From positions 57,576 to 121,575 of the forward strand of contig NZ_MCUN01000051.1 of NCBI RefSeq assembly GCF_002873455.1: 64,000 bases of DNA, written 5' to 3'. The notes under the pieces were generated by a model. That model was not told the origin of the DNA. It saw only the letters and a list, made by a program, of their open reading frames with translations, and did not search any database. The stretch's first letter is position 1. Each line of letters begins with the position of its first letter. Of this stretch, positions 45,001-52,359 are shown piece after piece. The stretch is from Vibrio splendidus (lineage in GTDB: Bacteria > Pseudomonadota > Gammaproteobacteria > Enterobacterales > Vibrionaceae). A program made the translations under genes and the position numbers.

Positions 45001-45671
45001 ATGTTGGTGAGGATCAAGTCGAAGGCCTAATCGTGATGTCTATCGATGATGGTGTATCCGCAGGTACAAACCTCGATCCAGCGAACGATGCGATTGTCGC
45101 GGTTGTAAACTCCACCAATGAATCTCAATCATTCAAAATCACAGGAGCGACGGGGTTTGCTCTTCATACCGTTCAACAGAGCTCCGCTGATGACAGAGTG
45201 AAAGGCGCAAGCTTTACCGCTGAAACCTTCACTGTACCAGCACTAACCACTGCAGTATTTGTGCAAGCTCAAGACGGTGCGCAAGGTGCTGGTTTGCCAG
45301 TTGATAACTCAGACAAGGATGTATCTAGCATTCCCCCTTACGGCCAAACGACTGTTTATGTTCAAGGTACTATGAACGGATGGGGCGCAACTGATGATTG
45401 GGCGATGAGCTTTATTGCTAATGGGGTTTATTCCGTAACAACCACTTTGGAAGCAGGTGACTATGGCTTCAAATTTGCGGATGCAGATTGGAAAACACCT
45501 AACTTGGGCTGCGACTCTGTTGAACTTGCAGATGGCTCTATCAATCTTGGTACTGGTGGTAACTGCCAATTGAGCGTAACTGAAGCTGGCAGCTACACAT
45601 TCACTCTGAATGCGATTCATGAGTTAAACAGCAGTGTGGATAAGGCCGTGGTTTCTGTGGCCAAGCAGTAA
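42030..45671 (+). CDS. pulA: surface lipoprotein pullulanase
   Basis: A 1213-residue GH13 enzyme that cuts alpha-1,6 branch points of pullulan, starch and glycogen. The start is a GTG (MNTEKFKRVGSFKRS). The signal peptide ends in a lipobox, TTIVSGC (Cys at about residue 33), so it is a lipoprotein, probably displayed on the cell surface as in Klebsiella. Domains in order: a CBM41-like starch-binding module (about 48-140), pullulanase middle domains, a CBM48-like domain (about 310-410), the catalytic barrel with VDGFRFDL (nucleophile near residue 679), GEGWDFG (near 708) and SKHDNQ (near 846), and an extra C-terminal module beginning VYVQGTMNGWG. Longer than the Klebsiella enzyme (about 1090) because of that end module. 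MalT-box-like sequences precede it. Confidence 0.95.
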   Translation: MNTEKFKRVGSFKRSALTKAILPILTTTIVSGCMNTDPENSGLYEAGENEVVVYYKRDVAAASTSGSTYDGWGLHLWNGDGCTSTDLIGMGLSESGTNWEAPYEFDGISDTYGAYYVLKVDPGASDPHKCMNFILHNGDEKAFGSANSKIELTKLGDSQGVFGFHGSSELYYDPISERPVNIDGQKAHWLDATTIAWEAASNADSVKLFYALDNSITMNDDKEIVGGTAIELSKDGELSSELKKRFRHLASLPALAIDVDGNTLRTILKSQIIFVAYNANGDVISSTEVQKPGVLDAVFASEDAGNAMGEELGAVVEGSATTFKLWAPTAQDVELVLYSEDLQSSQVYPMTESTETGIWATDAVSHAVNSYYRYQVKVYHPTTGNIETRLVTDPYSLSLSKNSAYSQVIDLNDSTLKPTNWDDYERPTVEKDEDHVLYESHLRDFSFSDKLGTANLNGKYLALTEADRESVKHLQALQKAGLTTLHILPAFDIATVDEDATSRVDITDTVGKLCDVKPAATLCGNEDENKIIEDVLDGYDPSTGDAQALMNDLRMLDSFNWGYDPFHYTVPEGSYATDPNGSQRILEFRQMVKATHDMNLKLIMDVVYNHTNASGVNDKSVLDKIVPGYYHRLNVNTGGVENSTCCDNTATENLMMGKLMVDSLKVWADDYKVDGFRFDLMGHQPKDVMVEALAEVRKIDENTLFYGEGWDFGEVADNARFDQANQINMAGTEIGTFSDRLRDAVRGGSPFDGGVDSEGNHPLRFNQGFGNAAIANEETKSDQDSINGRLHNQDLVRLGMAGNLAEYVLIDYKGDTKLGKNVDYNGAPAGYTKMPSENISYVSKHDNQTLWDNNAYKIATGTSSAERARMQSVSLSTVMLGQGIPFIHMGSELLRSKSMQRDSYDSGDWYNRVMFDGTDNNWNVGLPREDKDGANWDLIKTIIADSTAKPEEEDIKLTKQQFLELLKIRSSSELFRLDTADEVMKRVDFRNVGEDQVEGLIVMSIDDGVSAGTNLDPANDAIVAVVNSTNESQSFKITGATGFALHTVQQSSADDRVKGASFTAETFTVPALTTAVFVQAQDGAQGAGLPVDNSDKDVSSIPPYGQTTVYVQGTMNGWGATDDWAMSFIANGVYSVTTTLEAGDYGFKFADADWKTPNLGCDSVELADGSINLGTGGNCQLSVTEAGSYTFTLNAIHELNSSVDKAVVSVAKQ

Positions 45672-45974
45672 GCTATACAGGAAAAAAACTAGGTTTAGAG
45701 GGAGGCATTAAGCTTCCCTTTTTCTATATTAACTCTCATGAGATTGCAGTGAAATAAGCCTCACACCATCCTATTTTGAGCAGCCGCTCACATACCACAT
45801 CAACTACGCCCCGATTTTCTTACCTAAGGAGGATAAAGCAACATTCTGATTGAGCTAGCCTCCTAACGATAACTTCTATATCAAATATAACGTCTATACC
45901 AAATATAACGTCTACACAGTCACAACAAGAACGACAAAGCCCTACACCTCCACTTCTCAAGATGGAATATAAGT
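45672..45974. promoter_or_regulatory. amylase upstream region with MalT-box-like motifs
   Basis: AAGGAGGATA (GGAGGA core, 45828-45833, plus strand) and GGGGCGTAG (45804-45812, minus strand) resemble MalT boxes. An 18-bp tandem repeat follows. No gene was seen, and no clear pulA terminator with a perfect stem was found. Confidence 0.5.
45882..45917. repeat. 18-bp tandem repeat upstream of the amylase gene
   Basis: Two nearly identical copies of CAAATATAACGTCTATAC lie side by side, with a weaker partial copy just before them. They sit between the MalT-like box and the start codon. Confidence 0.85.
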
Positions 45975-47741
45975 ATGTACAACAAGAAACATTCAATCTA
46001 TCAAGTTTTTACACGTTTGTTCGGCAATCAGAATACACAGAACACACCTTGGGGAACCATTGAGCAAAATGGCGTGGGCAAGTTCAGTGATTTCACCAAT
46101 AAAGCGCTCACAGAAATTAGAGAACTCGGCATCACTCATATTTGGTACACCGGAGTACCACATCATGCTGTGATCAACGACTACAAGCACATCGGCATCT
46201 CAGACGATCATCCAAGCGTTGTGAAAGGACGGGCTGGCTCACCTTATGCCGTCAAAGATTACTACTCCGTAAACCCAGATCTTGCTGACAGCCCAGCGCA
46301 GCGTTTACAGGAATTCGAAGCCTTGATAAAAAGAAGTCACGACAATGGCTTAAAAGTCATCATCGATATCGTCCCTAACCACATCGCTCGTAATTACGAA
46401 GGTTTGAATAACCCTGAAGGCATCAGCGATTTTGGCGCTCAAGATAAAATAGACGTTGAGTATCATCGTAACAACAATTTCTATTACATCCCTAACAGCT
46501 CATTCGAACTACCAGAGATCGCTCCTGCATTTGTTCCACTTGGTGGTGAGCAACATCCAGCTTTAACCTCCCCTTTCCTAGAAGCACCAGCCAAATGGAC
46601 AGGGAATGGATCTCGCTTAAGTAAGCCGAGCTTTGATGATTGGTATGAAACCGTAAAAATTAACTATGGCGTGCGACCAGACGGTTCAAAAGACTTCCCT
46701 GAACTACCGAATGATTATGCGATGCGTGATCACCTCGCCCACTACCATTTCTGGCAGCACGTTGATGTGCCGGATTCATGGATTAAGTTTCGAGACATCG
46801 CATTATATTGGGTAGAAAAAGGCGTCGATGGGTTTCGCTACGATATGGCAGAAATGGTACCGGTCGAGTTCTGGAGCTATCTCAATTCGTCAATCAAAGT
46901 AAAGAATCAAGACGCCTTTTTGATGGCGGAAGTGTATCAACCGGATCTTTATCGTGATTACATTCGCTTGGGTAAAATGGACTACCTGTATGACAAAGTC
47001 GATCTTTACGACGGCCTAAAAGCAGTCATGCAAGGTAAGGCTTCAACGGCAATCATTCCTGAGATCCAGCATCAAATGATGGACATCGAACACCACATGA
47101 TGCACTTCTTAGACAACCACGATGAGCAGCGTGTCGCGTCTCCTGAGTTTATTGGTAACCCACACATAGCCAAACCAGGAATGTTAGTCAGTGCGCTATT
47201 AAGTAGCTCTCCCACTATGATTTACTTCGGGCAAGAAGTAGGCGAGCCGGGCGCGGAGAACGCAGGCTTTGGGCAACCTTCTCGCACGTCTATATTTGAC
47301 TACATCGGTGTTCCTCAACATCAAAAATGGATGAACGGAGGAAAATTCGATGGTGGGCAACTCAACGATGACGAAAAGCAGCTCAGACTCTTCTACAAAC
47401 AAGTGATGACCTTTTCACTGAATCATTCATCGATGACCGGAGCATACCAAGATTTACACCAATCCAATCAACTAAGTGATTCTGTTTATGCTTTCTTGCG
47501 TTTTGATAATCAAGAACTGGTTATCGCCGCGGCTAACTTCAGCCAAAGCAAAACAGACCACATTCAGTTGGAGGTGACGGCAGAGGTTATTCAAAAACTA
47601 GGCATTACTGACGGAAGCTATGCGCTCAAAGAACATATTGAAGGCGTCCAACAACAGACGCTGTATGTGGAAAATGGTGTCGGTTACTTCAGTGCAGAAT
47701 TAAAACCCCTAGCCGCTTTCGCGTGGGTGTTAGCTATCTAA
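45975..47741 (+). CDS. cytoplasmic GH13 alpha-amylase
   Basis: A 588-residue protein without a signal peptide (MYNKKHSIYQVFTRLFG), so it probably acts on maltodextrins or glycogen inside the cell. GH13 motifs are present: IIDIVPNH, VDGFRYDMAEMVP (nucleophile near residue 290), FLMAEVYQP (acid Glu near 317) and FLDNHDEQR (Asp near 382). It ends with the usual C-terminal beta domain. Domain order and motifs fit an alpha-amylase-family glycosidase; the exact product pattern is not readable. It starts about 300 bases after pulA, with MalT-box-like and repeat sequences between. A convergent LysR gene follows. Confidence 0.9.
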   Translation: MYNKKHSIYQVFTRLFGNQNTQNTPWGTIEQNGVGKFSDFTNKALTEIRELGITHIWYTGVPHHAVINDYKHIGISDDHPSVVKGRAGSPYAVKDYYSVNPDLADSPAQRLQEFEALIKRSHDNGLKVIIDIVPNHIARNYEGLNNPEGISDFGAQDKIDVEYHRNNNFYYIPNSSFELPEIAPAFVPLGGEQHPALTSPFLEAPAKWTGNGSRLSKPSFDDWYETVKINYGVRPDGSKDFPELPNDYAMRDHLAHYHFWQHVDVPDSWIKFRDIALYWVEKGVDGFRYDMAEMVPVEFWSYLNSSIKVKNQDAFLMAEVYQPDLYRDYIRLGKMDYLYDKVDLYDGLKAVMQGKASTAIIPEIQHQMMDIEHHMMHFLDNHDEQRVASPEFIGNPHIAKPGMLVSALLSSSPTMIYFGQEVGEPGAENAGFGQPSRTSIFDYIGVPQHQKWMNGGKFDGGQLNDDEKQLRLFYKQVMTFSLNHSSMTGAYQDLHQSNQLSDSVYAFLRFDNQELVIAAANFSQSKTDHIQLEVTAEVIQKLGITDGSYALKEHIEGVQQQTLYVENGVGYFSAELKPLAAFAWVLAI

Positions 47742-47895
47742 TATACTGGCTCTCGAAGTCATTAATTATTGTTGCATCGAAATAAGGATAAACGGTACTT
47801 AACGTAAATATCAAACATGTTAAGTACCTAAATGCCATGAGCAGTAGAGATGTTAAACCATCGACAATTAACAAAATCCTATTAGTTTTTAAAGC

Positions 47896-48813
47896 CTAAT
47901 CAAAATTAGCCTTTTGTAAAATTTCAATGAAGGTTTTAATCTTCAGATCGTCCGCTCCCTGCTTCGCGTAAAGACCAACGTTCCCGCGCTTAGAATCGTC
48001 AATCAGTAACGTTTCAAAGCCTTTGTCTTTCATCCAGTTACACATTTTATGACTGTATGGCATGACAGCGTCAGACATTCTTAGCATATCTAAGCTCGCA
48101 AAAAGAGAGTCAACATCATAGACATCTCGCCCAACCACCTCGGTATCACGCCCGCCAGGCTGTGAATTTACGTGATCAGACAGCACAGAGTTATGTCTAG
48201 AGTGATCGGGGGTCACTTGGAGTATTGGAAACGCCAACATCTCACGCCTTAACAAGCTCGGGTCTAAATGTTTCTTCGTTAACAATGGATGGTTGACTCG
48301 AACAAACACCGCTTCTTTGTCTTGAAAAAGTGGGTAAAACGTCACTTTACATCGCTCATGCAGCCCGTAGATTTCATGGCCTACAAACAAGTCGATATCG
48401 CCTTGAACCAAGTGGTGCATCAAAGACAAGTTGTTACCGAACTCTAAATGTAGCGAGCCCATTTGTTCTTGTTGCTTGTATTCCTCAACCGCCTTGCAAA
48501 CAAATTGTTCCCACCAAGCTTCGCCGGTTCCAAGCTTCAATTTACCTAATTGTCGCTGCTGCATATCAGTAAAGCGGTGCATCAACGACAGATGCTTTTC
48601 TTGCTGTTCTTGTGCAAACTCCTGAAACAACAACCCATACTCGGTAAGTTCAACGCCTTTTGACTTGCGAGTAAAAATAGCAACACCAACATCACTCTCT
48701 AATTTCTTGATCGCCGCGGTCAAGGAGGGCTGGCTAATATTCAGCTTTTCCGCCGCACCTTTAATGCTGCCTGTATGCGCAACCATCAGAAAATATCGGT
48801 ATAGCTTGTTCAT
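47896..48813 (-). CDS. LysR-family regulator of the alpha-glucan island
   Basis: A 305-residue regulator. The helix-turn-helix is at residues 1-60 (YFLMVAHTGSIKGAAEKLNISQPSLTAAIKKLESDVGVAIFTRKSKGVELTEYG) and a co-inducer domain covers about 90-300. It lies between the amylase gene and a divergently transcribed alpha-glucosidase gene, 194 bases apart. The spacer contains TATAG-N7-CTATA, an exact LysR-type T-N11-A arrangement, and the same motif precedes malE. It is therefore a likely local controller of maltodextrin genes in addition to MalT (inference). The ligand is unknown. Confidence 0.9.
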   Translation of the reverse strand: MNKLYRYFLMVAHTGSIKGAAEKLNISQPSLTAAIKKLESDVGVAIFTRKSKGVELTEYGLLFQEFAQEQQEKHLSLMHRFTDMQQRQLGKLKLGTGEAWWEQFVCKAVEEYKQQEQMGSLHLEFGNNLSLMHHLVQGDIDLFVGHEIYGLHERCKVTFYPLFQDKEAVFVRVNHPLLTKKHLDPSLLRREMLAFPILQVTPDHSRHNSVLSDHVNSQPGGRDTEVVGRDVYDVDSLFASLDMLRMSDAVMPYSHKMCNWMKDKGFETLLIDDSKRGNVGLYAKQGADDLKIKTFIEILQKANFD

Positions 48814-48909
48814 AGGATTCTCTTAGTTTGCATTCGATCACAAAATGCGAGGTTAGAAATTCAACGAATTAAACCACTGAACACAGCGCGCAGTGGATAG
48901 AACTCATGA

Positions 48910-48926
48910 TATAGGATTTTTCTATA
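48910..48926. promoter_or_regulatory. LysR-type operator upstream of the alpha-glucosidase gene
   Basis: TATAG-GATTTTT-CTATA has perfect 5-bp arms with 7 bases between, giving T-N11-A. It lies in the LysR/alpha-glucosidase divergent spacer. A near-identical site precedes malE (50946-50962). Confidence 0.6.
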
Positions 48927-48929
48927 GAG

Positions 48930-48944
48930 AGCATTAGTAATGCT
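48930..48944. promoter_or_regulatory. 15-bp palindrome next to the LysR-type site
   Basis: AGCATTA-G-TAATGCT is perfect and lies 3 bases after the TATAG-N7-CTATA site, in the same divergent spacer. Confidence 0.5.
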
Positions 48945-49007
48945 ATTTCCCACAGAAAGGTGAAATCATTATAGTAAAGTCAATTAAATCATTAAGTGGA
49001 CATTGAA

Positions 49008-50639
49008 ATGGAACAGAAATGGTGGCATGACGCAGTGGTCTACCAAATTTACCCGCGTAGCTTTTTAGACTCGAATAATGACGGTATCGGTGACCTAAAT
49101 GGAATCATCAGCAAACTGGATTACCTAAAGGAACTTGGCATTAATGTCATTTGGCTATCTCCAGTTTATCAATCTCCAATGGATGATAATGGCTACGACA
49201 TCTCGGATTACCAAGCGATTGCTGAAGAGTTTGGCACGATGGAAGAGATGAAACACCTGATGGATGAAGCGAAGGAACGTGACATTAAGATTGTTATGGA
49301 TTTAGTGGTAAACCATACGTCAGATGAGCACCGTTGGTTCGAACAAGCACGCTCTTCAAAAGACAATCCGTATCGAGACTATTACATTTGGCGCGATGCA
49401 AAACCGGATGGCAGTGCACCGGATGACCAAGGCTCTATCTTTGGCGGAAGTGCTTGGCAATGGGATGAACTCACACAACAATATTACTTCCATCTATTTT
49501 CGAAACGTCAGCCAGATTTGAACTGGGAAAACCCGAAGATTCAAGAAGAAGTTCATACTATGATGAACTGGTGGATTGACCTTGGCATCGGCGGCTTCCG
49601 ATTAGATGTGATTGATCTTATTGGTAAAGAGATCGATAAAGGAATCACTGGGAACGGGCCAAGGCTGCACAAGCTATTACAACAAATGAATCAGGCGACC
49701 TTTGGTAACAAGGATTTGTTAACCGTAGGAGAAACTTGGGGCGCGACACCAGAAATAGCCAAGCTATACAGCGGACAAGATAGAAATGAACTTTCGATGG
49801 TATTCCAATTTGAACACATCACCCTGACATGGGAAAACGGTGACAAATGGAACCCTATTCCGCTTGATCTTCGAGAGTTCAAAAATGTGCTGACCAAGTG
49901 GCAGCTTGAGCTGGCCGATGGTGGTTGGAATTCGCTTTTTTGGAACAACCACGATTTACCACGTTTGGTTTCAAAATACGGTGATGACAAAAATTTCCGA
50001 GTTGAGTCAGCAAAAATGCTGGCGACGTGTTTGCACTTCTTAAAAGGCACACCCTATATCTACCAAGGTGAAGAGATTGGCATGACCAATGTCGCTTTTG
50101 ACAATCTAGACCAATATAAAGATATTGAAACGCACAATTTCTACAAAGTAAAAACGGAATCGGGTGTCACTCATGAACACATGATGGACGCCATTCACGA
50201 GAACAGCCGTGACAACGCTAGAACACCAATGCACTGGAACAACCAAACTAACGCAGGGTTCTCTGAGGGAGCACCGTGGATTGAGCTGAATCCAAACTAC
50301 CCAGAGATAAACGTCGAAAGTGCGTTGGCCGATCCTGGCTCAATATTTTACCACTACAAGACATTGATAGAGTTACGAAAAGCTCATCCAGCGATTGTCT
50401 ACGGTTCATTTATTCCTGTTTTTGAAGAACACGACAAAGTTTTCGCCTACGTACGTGAGTTGGATGGTGAGCAGCTATTTGTCGTATGTAATTTCTCTGG
50501 TGACTCATTAAAGCTTGACGTCCCAGAGCAATATCACACTCAAACAGCAACTTGCCTAATCAACAATTATGGTGAGGTTTCGAGTCTCGACGCGCAGCTC
50601 AACTTAGCCCCTTATGAAGCATTCGCTTTAAAGCTATGA
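49008..50639 (+). CDS. GH13 alpha-glucosidase (oligo-1,6-glucosidase type)
   Basis: A 543-residue cytoplasmic enzyme. ATG 49008 was chosen because AAGTGGA lies 7 bases upstream and MEQKWWHDAVVYQIYPRSF is the usual start; the GTG at 48996 adds four residues. GH13 motifs: MDLVVNHTSDEH, GGFRLDVIDL (nucleophile near residue 198), TVGETWG (acid Glu near 242) and NNHDLPR (Asp near 315). The family splits glucose from maltose, isomaltose or trehalose 6-phosphate; specificity is uncertain, but the neighbours favour malto- or isomalto-oligosaccharides. It is divergent from the LysR gene. Its stop codon lies inside the first unit of an octanucleotide repeat. Confidence 0.93.
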   Translation: MEQKWWHDAVVYQIYPRSFLDSNNDGIGDLNGIISKLDYLKELGINVIWLSPVYQSPMDDNGYDISDYQAIAEEFGTMEEMKHLMDEAKERDIKIVMDLVVNHTSDEHRWFEQARSSKDNPYRDYYIWRDAKPDGSAPDDQGSIFGGSAWQWDELTQQYYFHLFSKRQPDLNWENPKIQEEVHTMMNWWIDLGIGGFRLDVIDLIGKEIDKGITGNGPRLHKLLQQMNQATFGNKDLLTVGETWGATPEIAKLYSGQDRNELSMVFQFEHITLTWENGDKWNPIPLDLREFKNVLTKWQLELADGGWNSLFWNNHDLPRLVSKYGDDKNFRVESAKMLATCLHFLKGTPYIYQGEEIGMTNVAFDNLDQYKDIETHNFYKVKTESGVTHEHMMDAIHENSRDNARTPMHWNNQTNAGFSEGAPWIELNPNYPEINVESALADPGSIFYHYKTLIELRKAHPAIVYGSFIPVFEEHDKVFAYVRELDGEQLFVVCNFSGDSLKLDVPEQYHTQTATCLINNYGEVSSLDAQLNLAPYEAFALKL

Positions 50640-50669
50640 AGCTATGAAGCTATGAAGCTATGAAGCTAT
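50631..50669. repeat. octanucleotide tandem repeat (AAGCTATG, about 4.9 copies) over a stop codon
   Basis: The first unit contains the last two codons and the TGA stop of the alpha-glucosidase gene; four further copies follow. Slippage by whole units leaves the stop unchanged. Confidence 0.95.
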
Positions 50670-50695
50670 AGCACGATAAGAGCTAATCTCCGAAT

Positions 50696-50722
50696 AAAGG
50701 CAAGGTAACCCCTTGCCTTTTT
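50696..50722 (+). terminator. alpha-glucosidase gene terminator
   Basis: A perfect 10-bp stem, AAAGGCAAGG and CCTTGCCTTT, surrounds TAACC and ends in TT. Confidence 0.9.
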
Positions 50723-51082
50723 CGTTGTTCTTTAGGGCGAAAACTTAACTGTCAAAGCCGCATACCTAGCCGACATATCCGTATGTTGAATCCGACATCG
50801 AACAAGCCAATTTAGGCAACGCTCTTCTTAGCGAACGATAGCCAAATCACCATCAATTTGTTTGAGCCCGTCTTCACATTTCTTTTCACGTTCAACATCA
50901 CAAAAGCTACCCGCTGCCTCCAAAACACTAGGCTCACAATAATGATATAGATTTTTACTATATCTCTTATCTGTTTACCTATTTCTCAAGAAGAGAGGAA
51001 ATCGCTAAGATCACTCTTAGATAATAAGAACTGATAGAAGTGATTATCGTTATGGATAACCTTCTGAATATGGAATAAAACT
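50723..51082. promoter_or_regulatory. malE upstream region
   Basis: No gene was seen in this 360-bp spacer. It holds the TATAG-N7-CTATA site (50946-50962). I found no good MalT-box core here, unlike the pulA, amylase and lamB regions. Confidence 0.5.
50946..50962. promoter_or_regulatory. LysR-type operator upstream of malE
   Basis: TATAG-ATTTTTA-CTATA; the arms extend to 7 bp (GATATAG and CTATATC, 50944-50964). It shares arms, spacing and the T-rich centre with the site at 48910-48926, and lies about 120 bases before the malE ATG. Confidence 0.6.
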
Positions 51083-52261
51083 ATGAAACCTCTATTGAAA
51101 ACACTGTCTATTTGTACCCTTGCTGCTCTTTTCAATGCACCGGCTTTTGCTATGGAAGAAGGTGAAATAACAATCTGGATCAACGGCGATAAAAGTTATG
51201 CCGGTCTTGCTGAAATTGGTAAACAATTCGAAGAAGATACTGGTGTAAAAATTAACGTTCAGTATCCAGACTCACTGGAAGCTAAATTCCAACAACACGC
51301 AGCAACTGGCGGTGGTCCTGACATCATTTTCTGGGCACACGACCGTTTTGGTGGCTACGCAGAATCAGGCCTACTTCACGAACTTAATCCAAGTAAAGAA
51401 TTCAAAGAAAAGCTTGTCGACTTCAGTTGGGATGCGGTGACAGTCAACGGTAAAGTTGTGGGCTATCCTCTAGCAATCGAAGCACCCTCTCTAATCTACA
51501 ACAAAGACCTACTTCCAAACCCACCAAAAACATGGGAAGAGCTTGCTGCCATTCAGAAAGAGATGGCTAAGCAAGACAAAAAAGCCATCATGTGGGATGT
51601 AAAAAACGCGTACTTCACATGGCCGATGATCTCTGCAGGTGGTGCCTTTGCGTTTGAAAAAACAGCGACAGGCTATGACGCTAAAAGCACAGGTGTTAAC
51701 AATGCAGCGGGTGTTCGCGGCCTTCAATTCTTAGTTGATATGGTAAACCAAGGGGTAGTTAACCCAAATATGGATTACTCAGTAGCAGAAGCTGAGTTCA
51801 CCAATGGCAATGTGGCAATGACCATTAATGGCCCTTGGTCTTGGGGTAACTTAGACAAACTTGGTGTTAATTATGGCGTTGCTGAACTGCCGACATTAAA
51901 TGGCGGTAAAGGTAACCCATTTGTTGGAATCCTAAGTGCTGGTATCAATGCTGCGAGTCCAAATACTGATCTTGCTGTCGAGTTCTTAGAAAACTACCTA
52001 TTCCAAGACGACGCTCTGAAAACCATGAATGATGACAAGCCTCTTGGCGCGGTGACACTAAAATCATTCCAAAAAATTCTTGAGAGCGATGATCGCATCA
52101 AATCAACCATGACGAATGCTGAAAACGGCGAAATCATGCCAAACATCCCGCAAATGACGGCTTACTGGTTCGCTGAAGGTGCGGCTATTGATAACGCAAT
52201 GCAGGGTAAGCAAACCGTTAGAGAAGCATTAGACACAGCAGCTAAGCAAATTACCAAATAA
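51083..52261 (+). CDS. malE: maltose/maltodextrin-binding periplasmic protein
   Basis: A 392-residue exported solute-binding protein. The signal peptide MKPLLKTLSICTLAALFNAPAFA is cleaved before MEEGEITIWINGDKSY. Strong similarity to E. coli MalE is visible: ITIWINGDKSYAGLAEIGKQFEEDTGVKINV, GGGPDIIFWAHDRFGGYA, AIEAPSLIYNKDLLPNPPKTWEE and AMTINGPWSWGNL. It captures maltodextrins for an ABC importer. malF, malG and malK are not nearby, so it must work with permeases encoded elsewhere or be a specialised extra copy. It is followed by a terminator and then the GH133-like gene. Confidence 0.95.
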   Translation: MKPLLKTLSICTLAALFNAPAFAMEEGEITIWINGDKSYAGLAEIGKQFEEDTGVKINVQYPDSLEAKFQQHAATGGGPDIIFWAHDRFGGYAESGLLHELNPSKEFKEKLVDFSWDAVTVNGKVVGYPLAIEAPSLIYNKDLLPNPPKTWEELAAIQKEMAKQDKKAIMWDVKNAYFTWPMISAGGAFAFEKTATGYDAKSTGVNNAAGVRGLQFLVDMVNQGVVNPNMDYSVAEAEFTNGNVAMTINGPWSWGNLDKLGVNYGVAELPTLNGGKGNPFVGILSAGINAASPNTDLAVEFLENYLFQDDALKTMNDDKPLGAVTLKSFQKILESDDRIKSTMTNAENGEIMPNIPQMTAYWFAEGAAIDNAMQGKQTVREALDTAAKQITK

Positions 52262-52311
52262 GCTTTCTTCATATTAATAACCCTTTCCTCATATTAATAT
52301 CCTATTGTCCT

Positions 52312-52341
52312 TTGGCACAGCGCATGCTGTGCCTTTTTTGT
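52312..52341 (+). terminator. malE terminator
   Basis: GGCACAGC and GCTGTGCC form a perfect 8-bp stem around GCAT, followed by six T. It lies just upstream of the next gene and rules out the longer start at 52312. Confidence 0.9.
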
Positions 52342-52359
52342 TTTGGAAATCAACTCGCT

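Noticed and set aside
52312..52359. N-terminal extension of the GH133-like gene
   Set aside because: The region is the malE terminator hairpin and T-run.
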